Both the position numbers and the translations under genes were made by a program. Shown one piece after another: positions 36,932 through 45,674 of a DNA stretch of 64,000 nt. The notes below the pieces were generated by a model, which had not been told where the DNA came from, did not search any database, and was given only the letters and a program-made list of their open reading frames with translations. Source of the DNA: Leptospira bouyouniensis. Lineage in GTDB: Bacteria; Spirochaetota; Leptospiria; Leptospirales; Leptospiraceae. Numbering within the stretch: position 1 is the stretch's first letter; the number at the start of each line of letters is the position of its first letter. The stretch is taken from the NCBI RefSeq assembly GCF_004769525.1, contig NZ_RQFT01000012.1, forward strand, positions 212,501 to 276,500, in the 5' to 3' direction.

Positions 36932-37596
36932 TTTGCCAACATCCCAGCTAATTGTTGCAGTCTGTCAGTAAGGGACGAAGGAATAAAAGAATATCAAACG
37001 AATTGAAAGAAAAAAAATATTTTGAATCTGATTCTTTTGTATTTTAGATGATTCGAATTTATCGATCCCATGTTGGGAAACTCTGAGAAAAGGTATTATT
37101 TCGGATTTGATAGTCAAACTTTTTTCAAATCTCTACTTTCTTCTAAAAATCTTCCCCTCTCATTTCATATTGGAATTTGTTTTCATTCATGACCTAGTTT
37201 TGGAAGCAAAAGTGATTTGGTTATTACCAAAATCTTTCGTTCCAATTTCAACATTCGAAGAGCACATAATCCAAGAGACCGAATTTTCTGTACCTTTGAA
37301 GTTTCTCTCCATTCCTTTTAATGAAATTCCATAGTCCTCTTCAATAGCGTAAAAAGGAAAAGGTGCTAGGATCCCTTGCATTGACTTATTGTCGAATCAA
37401 ATGTTTTATAGATCATCACTCAGTGAATTTCTTCCGAACAACCTAACTTCTTACCTGGAAATACAAAGGTAATTTTGGATTCTTCATCTGATCTGTGATT
37501 TTGGTAGTTGAATTGGCACGAGAATTTGTGCAGAATGAAAAAAAAATCATCTTTTCCTTTACATTTAACAAACTTTCATTTACGGTTTCCACCGTA
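36932..37596. other. Intergenic region, no supported gene
   Basis: About 660 bases between the divergent cyclase and DISM kinase genes. Overlapping frames on both strands (37107-37334 plus, 37187-37381 minus) have no ribosome-binding site or family match. The frame of the kinase is open back to 37495 but is probably not translated there. Confidence 0.45.
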
Positions 37597-39408
37597 ATGA
37601 CTCAAGTTAGGTTATTTGTTTTTTTGTTAGTTTTCCCTTTTCCATTACTCATTGCTTCTCCTCCCAATACAAGGATCACTACCGTTCTCAAAAATGGCCA
37701 AGGAGAATATCCGATTGGTTACCATATGGAGATCTTTACCCACCAACCAAATGAAAATCTAACGTTTGAAGAGGTTCGCAAATCGAAATTGTTTGAAGAA
37801 AGTAAATCGCTCTCTCCAAATTTTGGTTTCACAAAAAATGTATATTGGGTTCGTTTTGAGTTATACAATGATTCGAAAGAAAAGGATTGGTTCATTCATT
37901 TGTCCTATCCGCTTTTGGATAAAATTGAATTTTATGAATGGAATGAAAAAACATGGAGAAAAATCATTACTGGTGACTCGTATATTTTTTCACAAAGACC
38001 GTTAGATGAAAAAAGTTTTATTTTTCCGGTCCAAATCCATTCTAAAAAAAATCCAATCTACTATTTTCGATTTGAAAGTGAAGGAACGGTTCAATTCCCA
38101 ATCACAGTTTATTCACATGAAAGATTTTTGAAACTAAAAGAGAAGGAAAATTTATCACTTGGAATTTACTATGGAATCTTATTTGTTCTCATCATTTATA
38201 ATTTAATCTTATTGTTTATGTTGAGAGACCTGGGATATCTCTATTACCTTTTGTATATTAGTTTATATGGTCTTTCTCAGTCGGTACTCAATGGTTTGGC
38301 GTTTCAAATTTTTTGGCCTAATTCACCGTATTGGGCAAATATAAGTTTACCTTTTGTTGGAGGATTTTCTTTGTTTTGGGGCCTTCAGTTTACGAGAAGT
38401 TTTTTAAATACAAAGAAAAATACTCCAAAGTTAGATAAAATTCTTATCGTATTAATGATTTTTATGTTTTGTTTGATGGTTTCCTCATTTGTTTTTTCTT
38501 ACTATATCAATATTTATCTACTCGCATCACTCGTTATGTTATTTGCTGTTTTTGTTTTTCTCGTTGCAGTTGTTTGTTGGGACAAAGGATACAAACCTGC
38601 AAGATATTTTCTAATTGCATGGGTAGCTTTACTATTTGGCGTCGGGATCTATTCTCTCAAAGGTTTTGGGATTTTGCCTGCAAACCTTGTCACTGAATAC
38701 GGATTACAAGCTGGTTCTGCTATCGAGATGTGTTTGTTATCATTGGGGTTGGCATATAAAATTAAACTTGCGAATTCAGATAAAAACAAAGCAGAAAGAA
38801 AAATGGCATCTTATAAAGTGAAGTTACAGGATGCCAAGTTGGTTTCCTCTCGCTTAGAAGTAGAGCTATTAAAAAATAATATACACCCTCATTTTTTACT
38901 AAATTCAATCAATGCAACAATCATTTGGTTGGATGAAGATCCTGAAACCGCAAAACAACTTTTAAGTGCACTGTCCGAAGAGTTACGTTCCATCCTAAAA
39001 TTAACGAATAAAAAAACAATCTCGATTGCAGAAGAGATAAATATTTGCAAACGATACTTGGAAATTATGAGTTTACGTAAAGAATCAAAATTTGAATTCA
39101 AATCAGAAGGGGTCACAAACAAAGATATAATTCCACCCATTGTTCTACTTACCTTGGTTGAGAATGGATTAACTCATGGTTATCAAGGCAAACATTCGGG
39201 GTTATTCACCCTAAAGAAAAAAAGAGAAAAAAATAAAACGAAATATATTTTGTTCAATGATGGTCTTCCGACAACGAAGTCTGATTCCCTCGGAACTGGT
39301 ATCAAATACATCAAATCCAGATTACAGGAAGCATTTCCCAATCGTTGGGATTTTTCTTCGAAAGTAGTGAAGGGAGGTTGGGAAAATACAATCACTGTAT
39401 TAGATTGA
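37597..39408 (+). CDS. 7TMR-DISM sensor histidine kinase (LytS-like)
   Basis: 603 residues from ATG 37597, where a signal peptide begins (FVFLLVFPFPLLIASPP). The extracytoplasmic DISM domain spans about 30-190 (FTKNVYWVRFELYNDSKEKD, YYFRFESEGTVQFPITVYSH), then seven helices to about 385, with FLNTKKNTPKLDKIL. The kinase part is of the HisK (LytS) type: NIHPHFLLNSINATIIWLDE with probable phospho-His432, IVLLTLVENGLTHGYQGKHS (N-box), and GTGIKYIKSRLQEAF. The likely partner is the LytTR regulator at 40428. A strong terminator follows directly. Confidence 0.92.
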   Translation: MTQVRLFVFLLVFPFPLLIASPPNTRITTVLKNGQGEYPIGYHMEIFTHQPNENLTFEEVRKSKLFEESKSLSPNFGFTKNVYWVRFELYNDSKEKDWFIHLSYPLLDKIEFYEWNEKTWRKIITGDSYIFSQRPLDEKSFIFPVQIHSKKNPIYYFRFESEGTVQFPITVYSHERFLKLKEKENLSLGIYYGILFVLIIYNLILLFMLRDLGYLYYLLYISLYGLSQSVLNGLAFQIFWPNSPYWANISLPFVGGFSLFWGLQFTRSFLNTKKNTPKLDKILIVLMIFMFCLMVSSFVFSYYINIYLLASLVMLFAVFVFLVAVVCWDKGYKPARYFLIAWVALLFGVGIYSLKGFGILPANLVTEYGLQAGSAIEMCLLSLGLAYKIKLANSDKNKAERKMASYKVKLQDAKLVSSRLEVELLKNNIHPHFLLNSINATIIWLDEDPETAKQLLSALSEELRSILKLTNKKTISIAEEINICKRYLEIMSLRKESKFEFKSEGVTNKDIIPPIVLLTLVENGLTHGYQGKHSGLFTLKKKREKNKTKYILFNDGLPTTKSDSLGTGIKYIKSRLQEAFPNRWDFSSKVVKGGWENTITVLD

Positions 39409-39433
39409 GGTAGATTGGTGCACTTGGCGCTAC

Positions 39434-39459
39434 AAAAGTGCTGGTGGCACTTTTTTTTT
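39434..39459 (+). terminator. Rho-independent terminator after the DISM kinase
   Basis: AAAAGTGC, loop TGGTG, GCACTTTT, continuing into nine T. Perfect 8-bp stem and long T-tract, 26 bases after the kinase stop. It separates the kinase from the outer-membrane protein and response-regulator genes. Confidence 0.88.
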
Positions 39460-39504
39460 GGTAATTTATCTTATTCCCATTAGTATCTCGCAAGGGATAC
39501 TAAG

Positions 39505-40413
39505 ATGAAAACAAAACTATTTCTAATATACATTTTGTTAATGGCAACAAACGTAAGTATGGCGGAACCAACATTAAAAAAAGAAGATAAAGGGGTTGGT
39601 CAGCAACACAACCAACAAAATGAAGATAAAAAAATTGATGACGCAGAAGTTGAAAAATACTACGCAAAATTAAAATACCCTCCTGGATTTTACCAAGGTG
39701 CCTTTTTAATCAGCTTTATGGGAGGAGGAAGTTTAGCACCAAGTGGATCATTTATTAGTCACGAAAAAAATTACGATAGTGCATTACAATACCGAGTTGT
39801 GACAAAAGAAGTGAGCCAAGATTATTATCCACAAGCCGCTGTCAGGAGCCAAGATCCAGGGCTTTATTTTAAACCAACTTATACACCTGGAGTGGCATCT
39901 CAATTTGACTTTGAATATGGTTGGCGTGAAAAAATTGGACTTGGTTTCACTATCATGCAAAACTCATTGAATGCCAAACGGCAAGATATTATTCCTGGAT
40001 TATCTTATTATAAAGAATATGTTGATCCTTTTCCAAGAGAACGAACAATTTATAGAGGAAATTCGATGAGTTTTCTTGCAACTTACCATCCAATTCCAAG
40101 AAATTTTTTTGATCCATATTTAGTAGCAAGAGCTGGCGTTGTATCTTTTACTGGTGAGGCTCATGCAGGTTTAACGCATGATAAATTTGTGTATAGCAAT
40201 CAAATATCGAGTGGGATTGGAAGTATCGTTGGTGTTGGTGGTGGGTTAAATATTTATTTGGGTCGTTACTTTGGAATCAAAGCAGAAGTTGATTACTACC
40301 GCGAGTTTTTAAAAGCAGATCAATTTTCAATGCGAACTTTAAATTCATACCAAGCAATGATTGGTGTATTTGTGAACTTATCTAATGTCCAATATCGATT
40401 GGAACAATACTAA
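39505..40413 (+). CDS. Predicted outer-membrane beta-barrel protein
   Basis: 302 residues. Signal peptide FLIYILLMATNVSMAE, then a short charged, Gln-rich segment (residues 25-50) and a region of alternating strands: GAFLISFMGGGSLAPSGSFI, FDFEYGWREKIGLGFTIMQN, MSFLATYHPI, DPYLVARAGVVSFTGEAH, SGIGSIVGVGGGLNIYLGRY and FGIKAEVDYYREF. The pattern fits an 8-stranded OmpA/OmpW-like barrel. It lies between a DISM kinase and a LytTR regulator, 15 bases before the latter, so it is probably cotranscribed with it and may be part of the sensed process. Confidence 0.65.
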   Translation: MKTKLFLIYILLMATNVSMAEPTLKKEDKGVGQQHNQQNEDKKIDDAEVEKYYAKLKYPPGFYQGAFLISFMGGGSLAPSGSFISHEKNYDSALQYRVVTKEVSQDYYPQAAVRSQDPGLYFKPTYTPGVASQFDFEYGWREKIGLGFTIMQNSLNAKRQDIIPGLSYYKEYVDPFPRERTIYRGNSMSFLATYHPIPRNFFDPYLVARAGVVSFTGEAHAGLTHDKFVYSNQISSGIGSIVGVGGGLNIYLGRYFGIKAEVDYYREFLKADQFSMRTLNSYQAMIGVFVNLSNVQYRLEQY

Positions 40414-40427
40414 TACAGGGGAAACTT

Positions 40428-41138
40428 TTGAGAATACTGATCGTAGAGGATGAAGTTGTTGCTGCTAGAGGGTTGGAACGTATTTTACGTGAACTATTGG
40501 GTAGTAAAATTTCATCTCTGCGGATGGAAAAAAGTTTACTTGGATCACAATGTTTTCTCCAAGAGAATCAAATTGATCTACTATTTTTAGACTTAAATTT
40601 GGATGGTGATATAGGTTTTGATTTATTAAGAGAGACTTCGGCGGCTTCCTTTATCACAATCATCACTTCTGGTAACATTCAAGAAGCTATACGTGCTTTT
40701 GAATTTGGTGTATTGGATTTTGTACCAAAACCAATTTCAAAAGAACGAATTGAAAAAGCTTTAAAGAAATATTATTCAAATTCTGGTCAAAATAAAACAA
40801 AATATATTGGTGTGAAGGAAGAACAAAATTTAAAATTAGTAGCATCAAAGAATATCTTGTACATTGAAGCTGATGATAAACGGGTCAAAATATTTCAGAA
40901 GAATGGAGAAGTGCATCTTCACAATAAAAGCTTGGAGTTTGTCTCTAAAATTTTACCATCAAATTTTATTAGAATTCACCGTTCTTTTCTCGTCAATCTA
41001 AAGTGTATCAAACAGATCTTCGTTTCACAAGGAGGCTTTTACCAAGTCGAATTGGTGACGGGAACAAAATTGAAGATGGGGAGAAATTTTTACAAAGAAT
41101 TAAAAACAAAATTAAATCAATTTGTGAGTAGATCCTAA
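40428..41138 (+). CDS. LytTR-type response regulator
   Basis: 236 residues from TTG 40428 with GGGGAAA upstream. The receiver domain has ILIVEDEVVAARGLERILRE with the acidic pair, LLFLDLNLDGDIGF with phospho-acceptor Asp55, and VLDFVPKPISKERIEKALKK. The DNA-binding LytTR domain covers about 125-236: LKLVASKNILYIEADDKRVK, IHRSFLVNLKCIKQIF and LVTGTKLKMGRNFYKELK. Its likely partner is the LytS-like kinase at 37597, separated by the barrel protein gene and a terminator. Confidence 0.93.
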   Translation: MRILIVEDEVVAARGLERILRELLGSKISSLRMEKSLLGSQCFLQENQIDLLFLDLNLDGDIGFDLLRETSAASFITIITSGNIQEAIRAFEFGVLDFVPKPISKERIEKALKKYYSNSGQNKTKYIGVKEEQNLKLVASKNILYIEADDKRVKIFQKNGEVHLHNKSLEFVSKILPSNFIRIHRSFLVNLKCIKQIFVSQGGFYQVELVTGTKLKMGRNFYKELKTKLNQFVSRS

Positions 41139-41173
41139 TTTTTCAATGATCCATTAATATATATCTACTAATT

Positions 41174-41216
41174 AAAAATGGCTAACCATTCGATGAGAAA
41201 TTAGCCATTTCAATTT
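41174..41216. terminator. Bidirectional terminator between convergent genes
   Basis: AAATGGCTAA, 15-base loop, TTAGCCATTT; perfect 10-bp stem. T-rich tracts follow on both strands (CAATTTTATTT on plus, five T directly after the stem on minus). It lies between the stops of the LytTR gene and the lipoprotein gene. Confidence 0.75.
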
Positions 41217-41232
41217 TATTTCGAAGATATGA

Positions 41233-41661
41233 TTAGTTGTTTCCAGACAATTTTTGTGCTTCTTCGCATTCAGGGATATTTACTTTTTCTTTTGTCCCTT
41301 TGAAAGAATCACATGTTAGTTTGCCAAAAGCATTGATACATTTTTCAAAGGATTCCACTTGTTCCGCAGTCACTTCTTTTTTTTCTTCGATACGTTTCTT
41401 CTCTGCTTCTTTCATTTTTTGATCAAAGAAGGAGATACAATTTTCTTCAGACTGCATAAAAGGTGGGATCATGTTTCTGTATGCAGGCGGAATTTTCGCA
41501 AACTCATCTTTTGTGCACTCAATTGTTTTAGAACACATTGTCTTTTGGAATTTTGGAACTAATTCCTTTAGTTTGGCTTCAGGTGATTGTGAAAGTTTAT
41601 TACATGCCATGAAAGACAAAAGTGTTAGAAGAGTAATGATTGTTTTGGAAAGAAATTTCAT
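41233..41661 (-). CDS. Small Cys-containing lipoprotein
   Basis: 142 residues. Lipobox IITLLTLLSFMAC (Cys20). The mature part has helical, charged sequence with six conserved-looking Cys: KTMCSKTIECTKDEF, SEENCISFF, FEKCINAFG, LTCDSF and IPECEEAQ. A central Lys/Glu-rich helix (KMKEAEKKRIEEKKE) lies between them. Small Cys-paired lipoproteins of this kind occur in Leptospira, but no function is known to me. A 17-bp inverted repeat lies 26 bases upstream of the start. Confidence 0.75.
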   Translation of the reverse strand: MKFLSKTIITLLTLLSFMACNKLSQSPEAKLKELVPKFQKTMCSKTIECTKDEFAKIPPAYRNMIPPFMQSEENCISFFDQKMKEAEKKRIEEKKEVTAEQVESFEKCINAFGKLTCDSFKGTKEKVNIPECEEAQKLSGNN

Positions 41662-41686
41662 AAATACTTCCGATTGTTAAAACTTG

Positions 41687-41740
41687 ACCAAATTTATAAA
41701 TTTCCGATTGTTTTGAAAAGGAAAAATTTATAAATTTGGT
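41687..41740. repeat. Perfect 17-bp inverted repeat with 20-base spacer
   Basis: ACCAAATTTATAAATTT and its exact complement AAATTTATAAATTTGGT. The arms themselves contain the palindrome AAATTTATAAATTT. The sequence CCGATTGTT occurs twice, just outside (41670) and inside (41704) the left arm. It lies between the DoxX stop and the lipoprotein start on the minus strand, so it may end one transcript or control the next. Confidence 0.65.
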
Positions 41741-41759
41741 ATTGTTAATTAAAATCAAT

Positions 41760-42185
41760 CTAATTGTTTTTTCTTTTATCCAATAGAAACCGTAATGCAC
41801 CTGTAGACCAAAGTGCCCAAAGGATTAGGACTGGTTGGAAAAATAATCGAATGAATCTTTTTTCATCTGTGTCGAGTCCAAAAGCACTAATTCCATTTGT
41901 GTATTGGGAAATGTTCCCCGGGAAAATCAGAACAAAAAATATAGCAAGTAGAATACCAACACGGATTCTTTCCTTTGCCCAAAATAAAAGGGAAAGACCA
42001 AAAATGATTTCCACGACACCCGAAGATAAAACAACAAAATCCATAAACATTGGATCTTGCGGTAAAAACCGAGGTACTTGTGCTAAAAATTCTTGCCTTT
42101 GGAATGTTAGGTGACCTACACCAGCGACTGTCATAAAAAGACCAAGTATTGTTCTTAGAATGTTTTGTAGTAGATTTGTTTGCAT
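41760..42185 (-). CDS. DoxX-family membrane protein
   Basis: 141 residues with four membrane helices. The DoxX pattern is clear: ILRTILGLFMTVAGVGHLTF, QRQEFLAQVPRFLPQDPMFM, FVVLSSGVVEIIFGLSLLFW and ILLAIFFVLIFPGNISQYTN. DoxX-like proteins are linked to redox homeostasis, but the biochemical role of this subgroup is unknown. A second DoxX-like gene is at 25963; the two are not close in sequence. The gene is divergent from the chemoreceptor gene. Confidence 0.85.
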   Translation of the reverse strand: MQTNLLQNILRTILGLFMTVAGVGHLTFQRQEFLAQVPRFLPQDPMFMDFVVLSSGVVEIIFGLSLLFWAKERIRVGILLAIFFVLIFPGNISQYTNGISAFGLDTDEKRFIRLFFQPVLILWALWSTGALRFLLDKRKNN

Positions 42186-42277
42186 GATTTCTCCTAGATA
42201 TTATAGACTGATTGACTCATTGTTAAACGAATGATTTTTAAAAGATAGTTAAATTTGTTCAGAAATCCAATCGAAAG

Positions 42278-42292
42278 AATGGTAATACCATT
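42278..42292. promoter_or_regulatory. AATGGTA-A-TACCATT palindrome
   Basis: Perfect 7-bp arms with one central base, between the divergent DoxX and chemoreceptor genes, about 95 bases upstream of the DoxX start. Operator-like by form and position; no regulator gene is adjacent. Confidence 0.35.
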
Positions 42293-42456
42293 TTCAAATT
42301 TTTCTGAATTTTTGAAATCCCTGTAAAAATAGAGCTCCCCGATTTCTTTTTCTCTTTTTTAGTGACTTAATTTTGGTCGTTAAAAAATCAATTTCGAGTA
42401 ATTTTAAATCGATTGGTGTTGCCAAAGATATAGGTTTTTTTATCGTATAATGATCT

Positions 42457-44145
42457 ATGAAAGGTTACTTGCGATTCTACTTTTTGATCAGTTTTTTTAT
42501 CTTTGGCACATTATGTTCCATGGGAACTTTTTTTGCACTCCATTTCATCAAAAGTACGGAAGTTCAGTTTTTGTCACAAATTTTATTTTCGTTATTAGTC
42601 ATTGCTCCTATTAGCATTTGTTTTGGAATACTTTTCGGAAACTGGATCACTTCTATTTTTATGAAACTTGAATCAGCTTTTAAAGAAGTAGGTTTAGGCA
42701 ATTTAGGAATTCAAATTCAGTATAAAAAAAATGATATTTTTCGAGATTTTTACCATAGTTTTCATCGGATGATTTTAGCTCAGAGTGAACTGATCCAACA
42801 CATTAAATCATCTGCATCGACATTATCGAATGAGTCTATAGAAATGAAAAAAATTACCAGTGAGTTTGCATTGAATTTGCAATCCCAATCTGCCGCAACA
42901 GAAGAGGTTTCTGCTTCTATCGAAGAGATTTCGGGTGTTGCCACTTCTATATCCAATATCGCTAATGAAAATAAAGATAGTATGTCCGATCTTAAAGAGA
43001 AGGTGGAATCACTTTCAACTGCAATTGATGAAACTGCTGACACAGTTAACGAAACTTTAACATCTATCCAATTGATCATCGATAAAGCAGAATCTGGTAA
43101 AACTTCATTAAAGTTGATGAATGATGCAATGGAAAATCTTACATCAAGTTCAACTGAAATATCTCGGACAGTCGATATTATAAGTAAAATTAGTGAACAA
43201 GTGAATATGTTAGCGCTCAATGCATCCATTGAAGCTGCTAGAGCTGGTGATGCAGGTAGAGGATTTGCAGTTGTAGCGGACGAAGTATCAAAACTAGCAG
43301 AAAGGACTGCCAGTGCAGTAAAAAGTATTGATCAATTAATCAAAAAAAACCAAAGAGATGTTGAGTTGGGGCGAGAGAGAATTGATTCCACAACTTTTGA
43401 AATCCAATCCATTATAGGAACCATCGATATCATTTCGAATCATATTGAGGACGTAAGGAATGCAATTGTATCTCAAAAGAATGTTGAGAGTAAACTTTTC
43501 GAGTTAGCTCAGTTTGTGAAAGAAAGATCTGAAGAAATTAAAAATGCAGTTAGTGAACACAAAACGGCAACTAACGAAGTGATGGTATCTGTATCTTCTA
43601 TAAGCGAAATTTCATTTAAAAATTCAGAACAAAGTGAGTTTTTAGCAGATAATCTCAAACAATTTAATAGTACGACAGATAAATTGATATCCATGGTGAA
43701 TCTTTTTAGAACGAACGAGACCATTTCTCATCAAAAAGATTTTGTTAGAGATTCTAAAACCCATCGTCTTGAGTTTACTTCTGAAATTGGAGATATTTAT
43801 TACGTTCCAGATCATCATTTGATAGAAGTAGTTTGGAAACCGGATTATTCCGATGATGGATACAAAACGATCCTATTGAATGCACTAGAAGTGATTGATA
43901 GATGGAAGGTATCAAAGTGGTTAGCTGACACGAGACAAATTGGTTTGGTTTCGAAAACTGGTCAAGAGTGGGTAAACAGCGAATGGTTTCCTAAAGCAAG
44001 TAATTCTACACTTCGAAAAATGGCAGTTGTAGTACCCGAATCAGCACTTTCTGCAATTTCTATCGAAGATACCACATTAAAAACTGGTCTTGTAGAAATG
44101 AAGTCAGTGCCAAATATGGAAGCTGCCTGGAAATGGTTAACTTGA
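42457..44145 (+). CDS. Methyl-accepting chemotaxis protein with extra C-terminal domain
   Basis: 562 residues. Two membrane helices (about 7-30 and 36-62) enclose almost no periplasmic loop, so the signal may be intramembrane or cytoplasmic. The signalling domain (about 100-420) contains [20 protein letters not shown] and the conserved hairpin [38 protein letters not shown]. The last 125 residues form a separate domain ([60 protein letters not shown]) of the STAS/SpoIIAA-like kind. Such a fusion is unusual. It should signal through CheA/CheW, which are not in this window. Confidence 0.88.
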   Translation: MKGYLRFYFLISFFIFGTLCSMGTFFALHFIKSTEVQFLSQILFSLLVIAPISICFGILFGNWITSIFMKLESAFKEVGLGNLGIQIQYKKNDIFRDFYHSFHRMILAQSELIQHIKSSASTLSNESIEMKKITSEFALNLQSQSAATEEVSASIEEISGVATSISNIANENKDSMSDLKEKVESLSTAIDETADTVNETLTSIQLIIDKAESGKTSLKLMNDAMENLTSSSTEISRTVDIISKISEQVNMLALNASIEAARAGDAGRGFAVVADEVSKLAERTASAVKSIDQLIKKNQRDVELGRERIDSTTFEIQSIIGTIDIISNHIEDVRNAIVSQKNVESKLFELAQFVKERSEEIKNAVSEHKTATNEVMVSVSSISEISFKNSEQSEFLADNLKQFNSTTDKLISMVNLFRTNETISHQKDFVRDSKTHRLEFTSEIGDIYYVPDHHLIEVVWKPDYSDDGYKTILLNALEVIDRWKVSKWLADTRQIGLVSKTGQEWVNSEWFPKASNSTLRKMAVVVPESALSAISIEDTTLKTGLVEMKSVPNMEAAWKWLT

Positions 44146-44236
44146 TTTAGTTTGAAAATTACTTAATTTATCGAACGAAAAAAACTTCATATATGTCTTA
44201 TATAATAAAAGACTATAAAGTTTAAAATTCGGCGCG

Positions 44237-45529
44237 ATGATTACTTATGCTATCATTTTCATCCATATTGATTGGAAGTATTTCTTAATTCTTTTATTTA
44301 TTTTTATCAGCATCCATTTTTCAGTTTTTGCTGAATCAAATAAATCGAAACAAAATAAAAATGAGAAAATGGAATCTAATTTAACAGAGGAACTTAATTC
44401 TGATGATGAATTAGTAACAATCGATGTTACTCACGAAGTAGTAAGTGATTTTGTTTGGCGTGGTCAGAGTTTTTCTGGCGATTATATTTCAAGAAGAGAC
44501 AATCTTCCTTATAAAAGTTTCGCAGAAGCTTACACTTACGTGCCTGTTGCAAGAATCTCTCATAAGAATGGTTTTTTCTTTGAAATGGAAGCCAACATTG
44601 CATTAAAAGGTCGTGGGGATCGAGATTCTGATCAAAGGATCCAAGCATATCCAGGGGGGAATCCAATTGATCTTAATAAGTGGGCAAATCAGATTGTTAC
44701 TCCTCAGAATTACGAAACGATCTTTTACGATCCAACGAATGCTCTTTATGCGGAAAGTTGTAATACTTCGTTACCAAATGATCCCTTTTTAAATCCATGC
44801 TCAATTAACCCAATACAAATCAAACCATTCCCAGAAAAAAACGGATTGGCAAGGACGGATGGACTTTTTACTACGTTTGCCTATGAAATGGAAACTAGAC
44901 GATTGGGAACATTCACTGTAGGTTCTTGGTGGTATTTTAAAAAGGATCGATCATCAAAAAATACTTGGAATGAATATTTCATTTGGTGGGAATTACCTTG
45001 GATGCAAGGAATATTAAACCCTACACTTCAATCATTCAAACAAACATCTGCAAACACTCAGGCTGGTTATTCAAGTCAATACACTTCATTATCCTTTGGT
45101 CATCATTTTCTAAAGGATAAAGATATTTCAGTAGAGCTGACAACTAACATCGGGTATGTTTGGGTAAATAATCCAGAATCGCAAAAGTCTGGTTTAAATG
45201 ATATTACTTCAACAATCAAATTTATATGGAATCAATATTTTCTTTCGTTGAATCATGCTCACCGACCAGATATAAATTTATATGACAACGATAAAATTTA
45301 CTTTAGAAATTCTGAATCTAATCCTCAAGTTTTGAATTTTTCTGAAAGGGACGGAGCGACCGCTGATCCATCTAAATTGTATGGTGTTTCGAATGAGTTA
45401 GTAGATCGAGTTATCAACCAATTTGACGCGAGTGATTTAATTCAAGATTTTGCTAAAAATAAGTTACAAAGTCAGATGATTCCTAGAAATTTATTTTGGA
45501 TTGGATTGGGGATGAATCAAACGTTTTAG
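44237..45529 (+). CDS. Predicted outer-membrane beta-barrel protein
   Basis: 430 residues. An N-terminal hydrophobic stretch (YFLILLFIFISIHFSVFAE) acts as signal peptide. The mature part begins with a charged segment and VTIDVTHEVVSDFVWRGQSF, like bacterial barrels whose first strand reads SDYVFRG. Alternating strands follow (LGTFTVGSWWYFKKD, YTSLSFGHHFLKDKDISVEL, FLSLNHAHRPD), and it ends LFWIGLGMNQTF with a C-terminal Phe. Function unknown; possibly a channel. It stands 90 bases after the chemoreceptor gene. Confidence 0.65.
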   Translation: MITYAIIFIHIDWKYFLILLFIFISIHFSVFAESNKSKQNKNEKMESNLTEELNSDDELVTIDVTHEVVSDFVWRGQSFSGDYISRRDNLPYKSFAEAYTYVPVARISHKNGFFFEMEANIALKGRGDRDSDQRIQAYPGGNPIDLNKWANQIVTPQNYETIFYDPTNALYAESCNTSLPNDPFLNPCSINPIQIKPFPEKNGLARTDGLFTTFAYEMETRRLGTFTVGSWWYFKKDRSSKNTWNEYFIWWELPWMQGILNPTLQSFKQTSANTQAGYSSQYTSLSFGHHFLKDKDISVELTTNIGYVWVNNPESQKSGLNDITSTIKFIWNQYFLSLNHAHRPDINLYDNDKIYFRNSESNPQVLNFSERDGATADPSKLYGVSNELVDRVINQFDASDLIQDFAKNKLQSQMIPRNLFWIGLGMNQTF

Positions 45530-45674
45530 ATTACCTTTAAAATATTCATGATAAATTTTCATTTTGTTTATTAGTTCATTTAATTGTATATACCATGATA
45601 TTAATATGAAGCATTTAAATATAACCGATTGAGGGTAGTACTTATAACGTTTGAATTTAGGATCTGACTTTCTT

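Noticed and set aside
37107..37381. Overlapping frames on both strands upstream of the DISM kinase
   Set aside because: They oppose each other, lack ribosome-binding sites and match no family that I know.
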